A model generated the notes under the pieces. The model was not told where the DNA came from. It did no database searches and saw only the letters and a program-made list of their open reading frames with translations. 6,256 nucleotides of DNA, taken from the NCBI GenBank assembly GCA_041484905.1, contig JBGPIL010000133.1:1-6256 (forward strand). The letters are read 5' to 3'. Below, in pieces: positions 1 through 5,046 of this stretch; position 1 is the stretch's first letter; each line of letters begins with the position of its first letter. A program made the translations under genes and the position numbers. This DNA comes from JACQCE01 sp041484905 (GTDB lineage Bacteria; Nitrospirota; Nitrospiria; JACQCE01).

Positions 1-961
1 AGACCACCACGTCGCCCGGCACCAACCGTCCCTTCTTGTTCATCTTGATCACGCCGGCCACCGCCGCCGCGGATGCCGGTTCGCAAAAGACGCCTTCCAG
101 TTGCGCGACCATCCGGTAGGCCTCCAGAATCTCGTCGTCGCTGACCAGGTCGATCTCGCCGCCCGAATCCTTGGCCGCCTGCACGGCCGGCTGCCAGCTT
201 GCCGGGTTGCCGATGCGGATGGCCGAGGCGATCGTCTGCGGCTTTTCGACCACGTGGCCCAGAACGATCGGCGCCGCGCCGGCCGCCTGAAACCCCATCA
301 TCGCCGGCTTGCGGGTGATCAGTCCGCCCACCTCATACTCGCCGTAGCCGCGCCAGTAGGCGGTGATGTTGCCGGCATTGCCGACCGGCAACACATGATA
401 GTTCGGCGCCACGCCGAGCTGGTCGCAGATCTCAAACGCGGCCGTCTTCTGTCCCTCCAGCCGGTAGGGATTGATCGAATTGACCACCGTCACCGGATAG
501 CGCGCGGTGACCTGCTTGACCACCGTCAGCGCCTCATCGAAATTGCCCTTCACCTGGATCACCGTCGCCTTGTGGATCATCGCCTGGCCGAGCTTGCCCA
601 CCGCGATCTTGCCCTCGGGAATCAGTACGTAGACGCGCAAGCCCGCCCGCGCGCCGTAGGCCGCGGCGGAGGCGGAGGTGTTGCCCGTCGAGGCGCAGAT
701 CACCGCTTCGGAGCCTTCCTCCTTTGCCTTGGAAATTGCCAGCGTCATCCCTCGATCTTTAAACGAGCCGGTCGGGTTGGCCCCTTCATATTTCAGATAG
801 AGCTCAATGCGCGGATTGATGGCATCGGTCAGCCGCCGGCAGCGGATCAACGGCGTGTTCCCCTCCATCAACGACACGACGGGCGTGCGGTCGGTCACCG
901 GCAGGAATTCCCGGTAGCGCTCGATCACGCCGGTGCGTCGCCGATCAGGCCGCGGAGGCAT
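1..961 (-). CDS. thrC: Threonine synthase, PLP-dependent (3' end beyond the window)
   Basis: Converts O-phospho-L-homoserine and water to L-threonine and phosphate (EC 4.2.3.1), the last step of threonine synthesis, in the cytoplasm. 320 residues are visible. The short-form family is usually about 350-360 residues, so roughly the last 30-40 lie past base 1. Visible motifs: the N-terminal block EFLPVTDRTPVV (about 18-29) and GNTPLI (34-39); the PLP Schiff-base lysine K68 in GSFKDRG; STGNTSAS (91-98); and the PLP phosphate loop VGNAGN (193-198). EGVFCEPASAA (289-299) is the usual C-terminal motif. The ATG at 961 was chosen because AGGAGG sits at 968-973, six bases ahead of it, inside the end of hom; the two genes overlap by 17 bp. 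A GTG at 928 would start just before the conserved region but lacks such a site. Co-translation with hom fits pathway logic. The assignment is firm. Confidence 0.96.
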   Translation of the reverse strand, partial: MPPRPDRRRTGVIERYREFLPVTDRTPVVSLMEGNTPLIRCRRLTDAINPRIELYLKYEGANPTGSFKDRGMTLAISKAKEEGSEAVICASTGNTSASAAAYGARAGLRVYVLIPEGKIAVGKLGQAMIHKATVIQVKGNFDEALTVVKQVTARYPVTVVNSINPYRLEGQKTAAFEICDQLGVAPNYHVLPVGNAGNITAYWRGYGEYEVGGLITRKPAMMGFQAAGAAPIVLGHVVEKPQTIASAIRIGNPASWQPAVQAAKDSGGEIDLVSDDEILEAYRMVAQLEGVFCEPASAAAVAGVIKMNKKGRLVPGDVVV

Positions 962-2291
962 CGCCGTCCTCCTCCCCTTCGATCCGCATCAGCACCGTCC
1001 GGCCCGCCACATCCTGTCCCGCATCGATCTCGGCCAGCGCCTGACGAACCTGCCGCTCCCTCGCCCGGTGCGTGCGCATGATCAACGGCACCGCCGCGCC
1101 CAGTGCCCGCGATTTCTGAATCACCGACGCGATGCTGATGCCGTGGTGGCCGAGCACGCCGGCGATCTTCGACAGGACACCAGGCTTGTCATATGCCTGG
1201 AAGCGCAAATAATACACGCTCTCGATCTCCGCCATCGGCCGCACCCGAAGCGCCTGGCGGGCCTCCGGCCGGTAGCCGGTCGGCGCCACACGTCCCGCGG
1301 CGCCCCGAAGCAGGTTCCGTCCGATATCGATCAGATCGCTGACGACCGCGCTGGCCGTGGGCAACTGCCCCGCGCCCTTGCCGTAAAAGAGCGTCTCGCC
1401 CACCGCGTCGCCGACCACGAAAATCGCGTTGTCCGCGCCCTCCACCTCGGCAATCAGTTCGTCCGAGGGGACCATGGTGGGGTGGACCCGCAGTTCCAAT
1501 AACTCGCCAGCCACCTTGGCAATGGCCAGCAGCTTCACCCGATAGCCGAGTTCGCCGGCGTAGGCGATGTCGGTGGCATCGAGGCCCCGGATCCCTTCGG
1601 TATAAATGTCCTTCACATCGACCGGCGTCCCGAACGCGAGCGTCGCCAGGATCGCCAGCTTGTGCGCGGAGTCGATCCCGTCAATGTCGAACGTCGGATC
1701 GGCCTCCGCGTAGCCGGCCCGCTGGGCCTGCGCCAACGCCTCGTCAAACCCGGTGCCCGCTTGGGTCATCTGGGTCAGAATATAATTGGACGTGCCGTTG
1801 ATGATGCCGGAGAACCCCTCAATCCGGTTGGCCGCCAGCCCTTCCTTCAACACGCGAACGATCGGAATCCCGCCGCCCACGCTCGCTTCAAACCCGATCT
1901 CGACGCCGTGCCGGTCCGCCGTCTCGAACAACCGCTCGCCGGCCGTCGCCAGCAGCGCCTTGTTCGCCGTCACCACGCACTTGCCCCGACTCATCGCCTC
2001 GGTCAGATAGCGCTCGGCCGGATCATAGCCGCCGATCAATTCGATCACGATGTCGATCGACTCGTCCGACAGCAGTTCCTCGGCCCTGGTGGTAAAGGTG
2101 CCCGCCGGGAGTTTCAGCTCCTTGGCCCGCGATGCCTCCCGGTCGGCCGCCTTGACCAGACGCAGCGGCACGCCCAACCGGCGGCGAATCACCTCCGCGT
2201 TGTCGCGCAACACCCGCACCACACCGCCGCCGACCGTCCCCAGACCGATCAGCCCGACGCGAATCTCGGTTTTCTGTTCCTTCTTACCCAT
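945..2291 (-). CDS. hom: Homoserine dehydrogenase with C-terminal ACT domain
   Basis: Reduces L-aspartate 4-semialdehyde to L-homoserine with NAD(P)H (EC 1.1.1.3), the branch to threonine and methionine. The 448-residue protein has the usual three parts. A Rossmann domain carries GLIGLGTVGGGV (about 13-24) and TANKAL (108-113). The dimerisation/substrate domain carries GIINGTSNYIL (about 162-172) and AEADPTFDIDGIDSAHK; E196, D207 and K211 match the yeast enzyme's E208/D219/K223 by pattern. An ACT domain at about 360-440 (RFQAYDKPGVLSKIAGVL) suggests threonine feedback inhibition, as in the long-form family. GTG at 2294 directly precedes ATG at 2291; I take the ATG, but either is possible. No good Shine-Dalgarno is visible: the upstream DNA is the AGTG-rich repeat. 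It is downstream of alaC by 52 bp and overlaps thrC. Confidence 0.96.
   Translation of the reverse strand: MGKKEQKTEIRVGLIGLGTVGGGVVRVLRDNAEVIRRRLGVPLRLVKAADREASRAKELKLPAGTFTTRAEELLSDESIDIVIELIGGYDPAERYLTEAMSRGKCVVTANKALLATAGERLFETADRHGVEIGFEASVGGGIPIVRVLKEGLAANRIEGFSGIINGTSNYILTQMTQAGTGFDEALAQAQRAGYAEADPTFDIDGIDSAHKLAILATLAFGTPVDVKDIYTEGIRGLDATDIAYAGELGYRVKLLAIAKVAGELLELRVHPTMVPSDELIAEVEGADNAIFVVGDAVGETLFYGKGAGQLPTASAVVSDLIDIGRNLLRGAAGRVAPTGYRPEARQALRVRPMAEIESVYYLRFQAYDKPGVLSKIAGVLGHHGISIASVIQKSRALGAAVPLIMRTHRARERQVRQALAEIDAGQDVAGRTVLMRIEGEEDGDASAA
968..973 (-). promoter_or_regulatory. Ribosome binding site of thrC inside hom
   Basis: The minus strand reads AGGAGG here, within a longer GGGGAGGAGGACGG stretch, six bases before the ATG at 961. 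It falls in the codons for the acidic C-terminal tail of Hom. It settles the thrC start and implies that thrC is translated from the hom message with a 17-bp gene overlap. Confidence 0.85.
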
Positions 2292-2350
2292 CACTCGTCA
2301 CTTGTCACTTTTCACTATCCACTGCTTCTCCACTTTCCACTATTCACTTG
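2291..2350. repeat. Degenerate heptamer tandem repeat (TCACTnn) at the alaC-hom junction
   Basis: On the plus strand the units TCACTCG, TCACTTG, TCACTTT, TCACTAT and CCACTGC follow one another at exact 7-bp spacing from 2291 to 2325. After a small phase break come TCCACTT, TCCACTAT and TCACTTG up to 2350. The minus strand therefore reads as a run of AGTGnnA units. The array fills the whole gap between the genes, includes the alaC stop codon (TGA, complement of 2344-2346) and abuts the hom start codon. Similar short TCACT arrays between genes are something I recall from several GC-rich bacterial genomes; I cannot name a characterised function. Confidence 0.75.
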
Positions 2351-3519
2351 TTCAGCACTTTCTTGATCCCCTGGACCGCCTGCCGGGTGCGGCTCTCATT
2401 CTCGACCAGTGCAAACCGGACGTGATCATCGCCGTAATCCCCAAAACCGACGCCCGGCGACACGGCGACCTTCGCCTCGGTCAGGAGCAGCTTGGCAAAC
2501 TCCAGCGAGCCCATGCCGCGGAACCGCTCCGGGATCTTTGCCCAGACGAACATGGTGCCCATCGGCTTGGCGACCGGCCAGCCAATCCGATTCAGGCCGC
2601 TGACCAGCACATCGCGCCGCTTGCGATAAATCTCGACGATCTCCTTGACCGGCTCCTGCGGACCGTTGAGCGCGGCGATCGCGGCGATCTGAATCGGCTG
2701 AAAGATGCCGTAATCAAGATAGCTTTTGATCTTCGTCAGCGCGGCGATGACCTGGGCGTTGCCGACACAAAACCCCACCCGCCAGCCCGGCATGTTGTAG
2801 CTTTTCGACAGGGAATAAAATTCGACCCCGATCTCCTTCGCCTCAGGAATCTGCAGAAAACTGGGCGCCTGATAGCCATCGAACACCAGATCAGCGTAGG
2901 CCAGATCGTGCACCACCAGCAACGAGTGTTCCTGGGCAAAGGCAACAATTTCCTTAAAGAAGCCCAAGTCGACCACCCGCGTGGTCGGATTGTGCGGGAA
3001 ACTGATGATCAGAATCTTCGGACGGGGCAGCGTCTGCTGATAGGCCGATTTCAAATCGGCCAGAAAATCGCCCTCCTCCCGCAACGGCACGCTGCGCACT
3101 TCCCCCCCGGCGATGATGACGCTGTAGGGATGAATGGGATAGGTCGGATTCGGGGTCAGCACCACGTCGCCAGGACTGACCAGCGCGAGCGCCAGATGGG
3201 CCAGGCCCTCCTTCGCGCCGATTGTGACAATCGCCTCCCGTTCCGGATCGATCGTGACGTCGTAGCGCCGCTTGTACCAATCGGCGATCGCCAGCCGGAG
3301 CTTGTAAATCCCCTTGGAGGCGGAATAACGGTGATTGTGCGGCTTGCGCACCGCCTCCACCAATTTTTCAACGATGTGCGGGGGCGGCGGCTGATCGGGA
3401 TTGCCCATCCCGAAATCGATGATATCCTCGCCACGCTTCCTTGCCTCCTGCTTCATCCCCGTGACAATGCTGAAGACGTAGGGCGGAAGGCGCTGCATCC
3501 GTGTGAAATCAGGCAACAT
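2344..3519 (-). CDS. alaC: AlaC-type class I/II aminotransferase (probable glutamate-pyruvate aminotransferase)
   Basis: Fold-type I PLP aminotransferase of 391 residues. It resembles E. coli AlaC (YfdZ, EC 2.6.1.2) along its length as I recall that sequence: FTRMQRLPPYVF (5-16), RGEDIIDFGMGNPD (29-42), EAIVTIGAKEGLAHL (95-109), VHDLAYAD (203-210), GSLEFAKLLL (337-346) and GFGDYGDDHVRFAL (358-371). PLP residues visible: N177 in PHNPT, D205 contacting the pyridine nitrogen, Y208, and the Schiff-base lysine K239 in SLSKSYNM. R368 is the expected carboxylate-binding arginine. Database entries for this family are often called LL-diaminopimelate aminotransferase, but the motifs fit AlaC better. 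The start is fixed: an in-frame TGA lies at 3543-3541, with only the ATG at 3519 after it. The Shine-Dalgarno is weak (GGATCGAAG) and can fold into a small hairpin. It is the first gene of the alaC-hom-thrC operon, so it may serve amino-acid balance there; its true substrate is inferred. Confidence 0.92.
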   Translation of the reverse strand: MLPDFTRMQRLPPYVFSIVTGMKQEARKRGEDIIDFGMGNPDQPPPPHIVEKLVEAVRKPHNHRYSASKGIYKLRLAIADWYKRRYDVTIDPEREAIVTIGAKEGLAHLALALVSPGDVVLTPNPTYPIHPYSVIIAGGEVRSVPLREEGDFLADLKSAYQQTLPRPKILIISFPHNPTTRVVDLGFFKEIVAFAQEHSLLVVHDLAYADLVFDGYQAPSFLQIPEAKEIGVEFYSLSKSYNMPGWRVGFCVGNAQVIAALTKIKSYLDYGIFQPIQIAAIAALNGPQEPVKEIVEIYRKRRDVLVSGLNRIGWPVAKPMGTMFVWAKIPERFRGMGSLEFAKLLLTEAKVAVSPGVGFGDYGDDHVRFALVENESRTRQAVQGIKKVLNK

Positions 3520-3639
3520 CTTCGATCCGAAGTCAGCGAATCAACATGCGATTCACTGACGAAACCGTCACGATACGCGGCGGACGACGGCCTCCATAGA
3601 TACATTGTGGGGTGCGTTGTGGAGGTTCGATTTCATAAC
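3520..3639 (-). promoter_or_regulatory. Structured 5' leader of the alaC operon
   Basis: If transcription starts about 7 nt after the -10 box (near 3639), the message has a leader of about 120 nt. It contains a possible 22-codon ORF (ATG at 3636, TGA at 3570-3568) with no Shine-Dalgarno and an almost leaderless start; its C-terminal part reads AVVRRVS. Its stop codon lies in a small hairpin (TGACG/CGTCA, 3557-3570), which overlaps a much stronger hairpin (3532-3560). A third short inverted repeat, TTCG-ATC-CGAA (3521-3531), covers the weak ribosome binding site of alaC. The layout recalls a translation-sensing attenuator, but there is no U-run, so any control would be on translation initiation. 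The role is inferred. Confidence 0.4.
3532..3560 (-). promoter_or_regulatory. 11-bp stem-loop in the alaC leader
   Basis: The minus-strand RNA has arms GUCAGUGAAUC and GAUUCGCUGAC around a 7-nt loop: eleven pairs including one G-U wobble. The stem ends 12 nt before the alaC start codon. No run of U follows, so it is not an intrinsic terminator. It would compete with the smaller hairpin at 3557-3570, since they share four bases. Confidence 0.6.
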
Positions 3640-3645
3640 TCATTC

Positions 3646-3674
3646 ATATTAAAGTAATTTTCTTTCATTGTCAA
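3646..3674 (-). promoter_or_regulatory. Sigma70-type promoter of the alaC-hom-thrC operon
   Basis: Read on the minus strand, a perfect -35 box TTGACA (3674-3669) is followed by a 17-bp AT-rich spacer and the -10 box TAATAT (3651-3646, four of six consensus bases). It points toward alaC, with a predicted start near 3639. No other good promoter is visible upstream of alaC. Confidence 0.75.
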
Positions 3675-3679
3675 TGCCT

Positions 3680-3695
3680 CGGGTCGTACGACCCG
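3680..3695. promoter_or_regulatory. Perfect 16-bp palindrome, candidate operator
   Basis: CGGGTCGTACGACCCG is identical to its reverse complement over all 16 bases. It ends five bases upstream of the alaC -35 box (centre near -49 from the predicted start) and lies about 89 bp upstream of the predicted pdxJ start. A perfect dyad at that position between divergent promoters is typical of a binding site for a dimeric regulator. It is followed by TTTT on the plus strand, which gives it a terminator look, but no plus-strand gene precedes it. The regulator is unknown. Confidence 0.5.
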
Positions 3696-3742
3696 TTTTC
3701 GAATGTTGCCGCACGCGGATCGATGCGCCGACGAGAATCCAC

Positions 3743-3770
3743 TTGCTAACTCATTGAATCTTTGTATAAT
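3743..3770 (+). promoter_or_regulatory. Sigma70-type promoter of pdxJ
   Basis: TTGCTA at 3743-3748 (four of six -35 consensus bases), a 16-bp spacer, and a perfect TATAAT -10 box at 3765-3770. The predicted start is near 3777, giving a leader of about 68 nt before the pdxJ ATG. A short inverted repeat GAGAC/GTCTC (3772-3776 and 3786-3790) sits right at the start of the transcript. A 21-residue reading frame from ATG 3792 overlaps the pdxJ start but has no ribosome binding site. Confidence 0.78.
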
Positions 3771-3844
3771 AGAGACACTCTCTTGGTCTCAATGATCATG
3801 AAAGTATTTCGGCCCACGCTTCAACCAATTTCAGGACAACCTTT

Positions 3845-4558
3845 ATGGCACGATTAGGCGTCAATATCGATCATGTGGCCACGCTCCGGCAGGCCCGTGG
3901 CGGCCACGAACCGGACCCGATCGCCGCGGCCATCCTGGCCGAGCAGGCCGGCGCCGACGGCATTGTCGTCCACCTCCGCGAAGACCGCCGCCACATCCAG
4001 GATCGTGACCTCCGGCTGTTGCGCCAGATTCTGCAGACAAAACTCGATCTGGAGATGGCGCCCATTGATGAGATGGTCAAGATTGCGCTGGACGTCCGGC
4101 CCGATATCGTGACCCTGGTGCCGGAGCGGCGGGAGGAAAAGACCACCGAAGGCGGCCTGGATATCCTGACCCACCGCGACCGGCTGCAAGAAGTGATCAG
4201 CCTGCTGCGCGACGGCGGCATCGTCGTCAGCCTCTTCATCGAGCCCGATCTGGAGATGGTCAAAATGGCGCACAAACTCGGCGCCCATTATATCGAGCTG
4301 CACACGGGCCACTATGCCAACGCCCGGCGCTCAAGCGAAGAGGCCGCGGCCGTGGAGGCGATTCACCAGTCGGCCAAATTCGCCGCCAAACTCAATATCG
4401 GCGTCAACGCCGGCCACGGCCTGACGTATCGGAACGTCAAGCGGCTGGTCGCCATGAAGGAGATCGTCGAATTCAACATCGGCCACTCGATTGTCGCCCG
4501 GGCCGTGCAGGTCGGCATGGAACGGGCGGTGAAGGAAATGAAGGAGCTGGTCAAATAG
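3845..4558 (+). CDS. pdxJ: Pyridoxine 5'-phosphate synthase
   Basis: Condenses 1-deoxy-D-xylulose 5-phosphate with 3-amino-2-oxopropyl phosphate to pyridoxine 5'-phosphate (EC 2.6.99.2), in the DXP-dependent route to vitamin B6; a cytoplasmic TIM barrel. The 237 residues match the usual family length (about 240). Signature blocks: LGVNIDHVATLRQARGG (4-20); H43 and H50 in VVHLREDRRHI; E70 in LDLEMAP; LVPERREEKTTEGG (91-104); H191 in VNAGHGL; and the phosphate-binding FNIGHSIV (210-217). H43, E70 and H191 correspond to the catalytic H45/E72/H193 of the E. coli enzyme. AGGA at 3833-3836, eight bases before the ATG, supports this start. It is first in a compact run with acpS and nnr. pdxJ next to acpS is a common pairing in bacteria. 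The product supplies PLP needed by the divergently transcribed AlaC and ThrC; shared control is only a possibility. Confidence 0.97.
   Translation: MARLGVNIDHVATLRQARGGHEPDPIAAAILAEQAGADGIVVHLREDRRHIQDRDLRLLRQILQTKLDLEMAPIDEMVKIALDVRPDIVTLVPERREEKTTEGGLDILTHRDRLQEVISLLRDGGIVVSLFIEPDLEMVKMAHKLGAHYIELHTGHYANARRSSEEAAAVEAIHQSAKFAAKLNIGVNAGHGLTYRNVKRLVAMKEIVEFNIGHSIVARAVQVGMERAVKEMKELVK
4541..4557 (+). promoter_or_regulatory. Possible acpS initiation site: Shine-Dalgarno with a near-cognate ATA
   Basis: AAGGAG (4541-4546) inside the last pdxJ codons stands eight bases before an ATA (4555-4557). That ATA is in frame with acpS and overlaps the pdxJ stop TAG (4556-4558). No ATG, GTG or TTG in the acpS frame lies before the conserved N-terminus, so this is the best-placed ribosome site I can find. 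The same bases also encode pdxJ Lys-Glu, so the match may be chance. Confidence 0.3.
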
Positions 4559-4590
4559 CCCCGCCCCGCCGCCGGCCGTCGCCGCCGTCG

Positions 4591-5046
4591 ATCCTTGGTA
4601 TCGGCGCGGATATCGTGAAACGCGCCCGGATCGAGTCGGCCATCAAACGCTGGGGCCAACGGTTCACGGACCGGATCTTCACGCCGCGCGAACAGACCTA
4701 TTGCTTCAAGTTTCGCGACCCCTACCTGCACCTGGCCGGCCGCTTCGCCGTCAAGGAGGCGCTCTTCAAGGCGCTCGGCACCGGCTGGAGCCGCGGCGTG
4801 GCGTGGAAGGAGATCGAAACAACCAATGCACCGTCGGGCCGGCCGCACGTCGCGGTCACCGGCCGGGTCCAGGAATTGCTCGCGCAGCAAGGCGGCGGGG
4901 AGATCTTCGTCACCATCAGCCATGACACCGACTATTCGATCGGGCAGGTGATCATCACCCGCACCCCCTCGGCATCCACCCCCTCTCCCCGCCCTCTCCC
5001 CCCTCGAGGGGGAGAGGGAAAGGCAAAGAAGAAAGCACACCGGTGA
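4591..5046 (+). CDS. acpS: Holo-[acyl-carrier-protein] synthase, start codon unclear, extended C-terminus
   Basis: Transfers 4'-phosphopantetheine from CoA to the serine of acyl carrier protein (EC 2.7.8.7), needed for fatty-acid synthesis. Family signatures, counting from 4591: ILGIGADIV (1-9) with the Mg2+-binding D7; RIFTPREQTYC (28-38); LAGRFAVKEALFKALGTG (48-65) with the metal ligand E56; and VTISHD (107-112). The first canonical start in frame is GTG 4615, which would remove D7, so I begin the feature at the ATC where family similarity begins. Real initiation may be at an ATA (4555) or another near-cognate codon. Members are normally about 120-126 residues. Here the core ends near residue 124 and a further 27 residues, rich in Pro, Ser, Gly and Lys, are encoded by a palindromic repeat. 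The stop TGA overlaps the GTG start of nnr. The family call is firm; both ends are odd. Confidence 0.88.
   Translation: MLGIGADIVKRARIESAIKRWGQRFTDRIFTPREQTYCFKFRDPYLHLAGRFAVKEALFKALGTGWSRGVAWKEIETTNAPSGRPHVAVTGRVQELLAQQGGGEIFVTISHDTDYSIGQVIITRTPSASTPSPRPLPPRGGEGKAKKKAHR
4981..5018. repeat. GC-rich palindromic repeat (REP-like) inside the acpS 3' end
   Basis: CCCTCTCCCC occurs twice in tandem (4981-4990 and 4992-5001). The second copy begins an inverted repeat, 4992-5018: a C-rich arm, a central CTCGAG, and the arm GGGGGAGAGGG, with one unpaired C in the left arm. This CCCTCTCC...GGAGAGGG design is a dispersed palindrome type I recall from many GC-rich bacterial genomes. No T-run follows it on either side, so it is not an intrinsic terminator. 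It lies in frame within acpS and encodes the Pro/Ser/Gly part of the protein's unusual tail. Confidence 0.7.

Larger units (their letters stand above)
3520..3844. other. Divergent intergenic control region between alaC and pdxJ
   Basis: 325 bp with no convincing protein gene of normal size. It holds the alaC promoter and leader on the minus strand, the pdxJ promoter and a leader of about 70 nt on the plus strand, and a perfect 16-bp palindrome between the two. The stretch 3630-3675 is clearly richer in A and T than the genes on either side. From 3696 to 3742 I see nothing recognisable. Confidence 0.8.

Noticed and set aside
101..1081. A 326-codon plus-strand reading frame opposite thrC
   Set aside because: It is antisense to thrC, with an Arg/His/Pro-rich composition and no family motif; the thrC frame on the other strand explains the region.
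2291..2350. CRISPR array or phage attachment site at the heptamer repeat
   Set aside because: The units are 7 bp with no spacers, there are no cas genes nearby, and no integrase or duplicated target is present.
2344..3519. LL-diaminopimelate aminotransferase (dapL)
   Set aside because: The motifs and full-length pattern fit E. coli AlaC better than characterised DapL. Automated annotations often mix the two names.
2050..3657. A 535-codon plus-strand reading frame opposite alaC and hom
   Set aside because: It lies antisense to two genes with clear family motifs and is rich in Arg, His, Asp and Pro, as expected of a high-GC shadow frame. It has no recognisable domain and runs through the heptamer repeat.
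3680..3699. Intrinsic terminator reading of the palindrome plus TTTT
   Set aside because: The T-run is only four bases, the loop would be tight, and there is no plus-strand gene upstream to terminate. A DNA-binding site is the better reading.
3792..3857. Upstream 21-codon frame overlapping the pdxJ start
   Set aside because: It has no Shine-Dalgarno and no distinctive codon content; chance occurrence in a leader of this length is likely.
4992..5018. Intrinsic terminator between acpS and nnr
   Set aside because: The hairpin is followed by AAAGG, not a T-run, and lies inside the open acpS frame just before the overlapping nnr start.
4363..5040. Minus-strand frames opposite pdxJ and acpS
   Set aside because: They are shadows of well-supported plus-strand genes, with no motif or ribosome binding site of their own.
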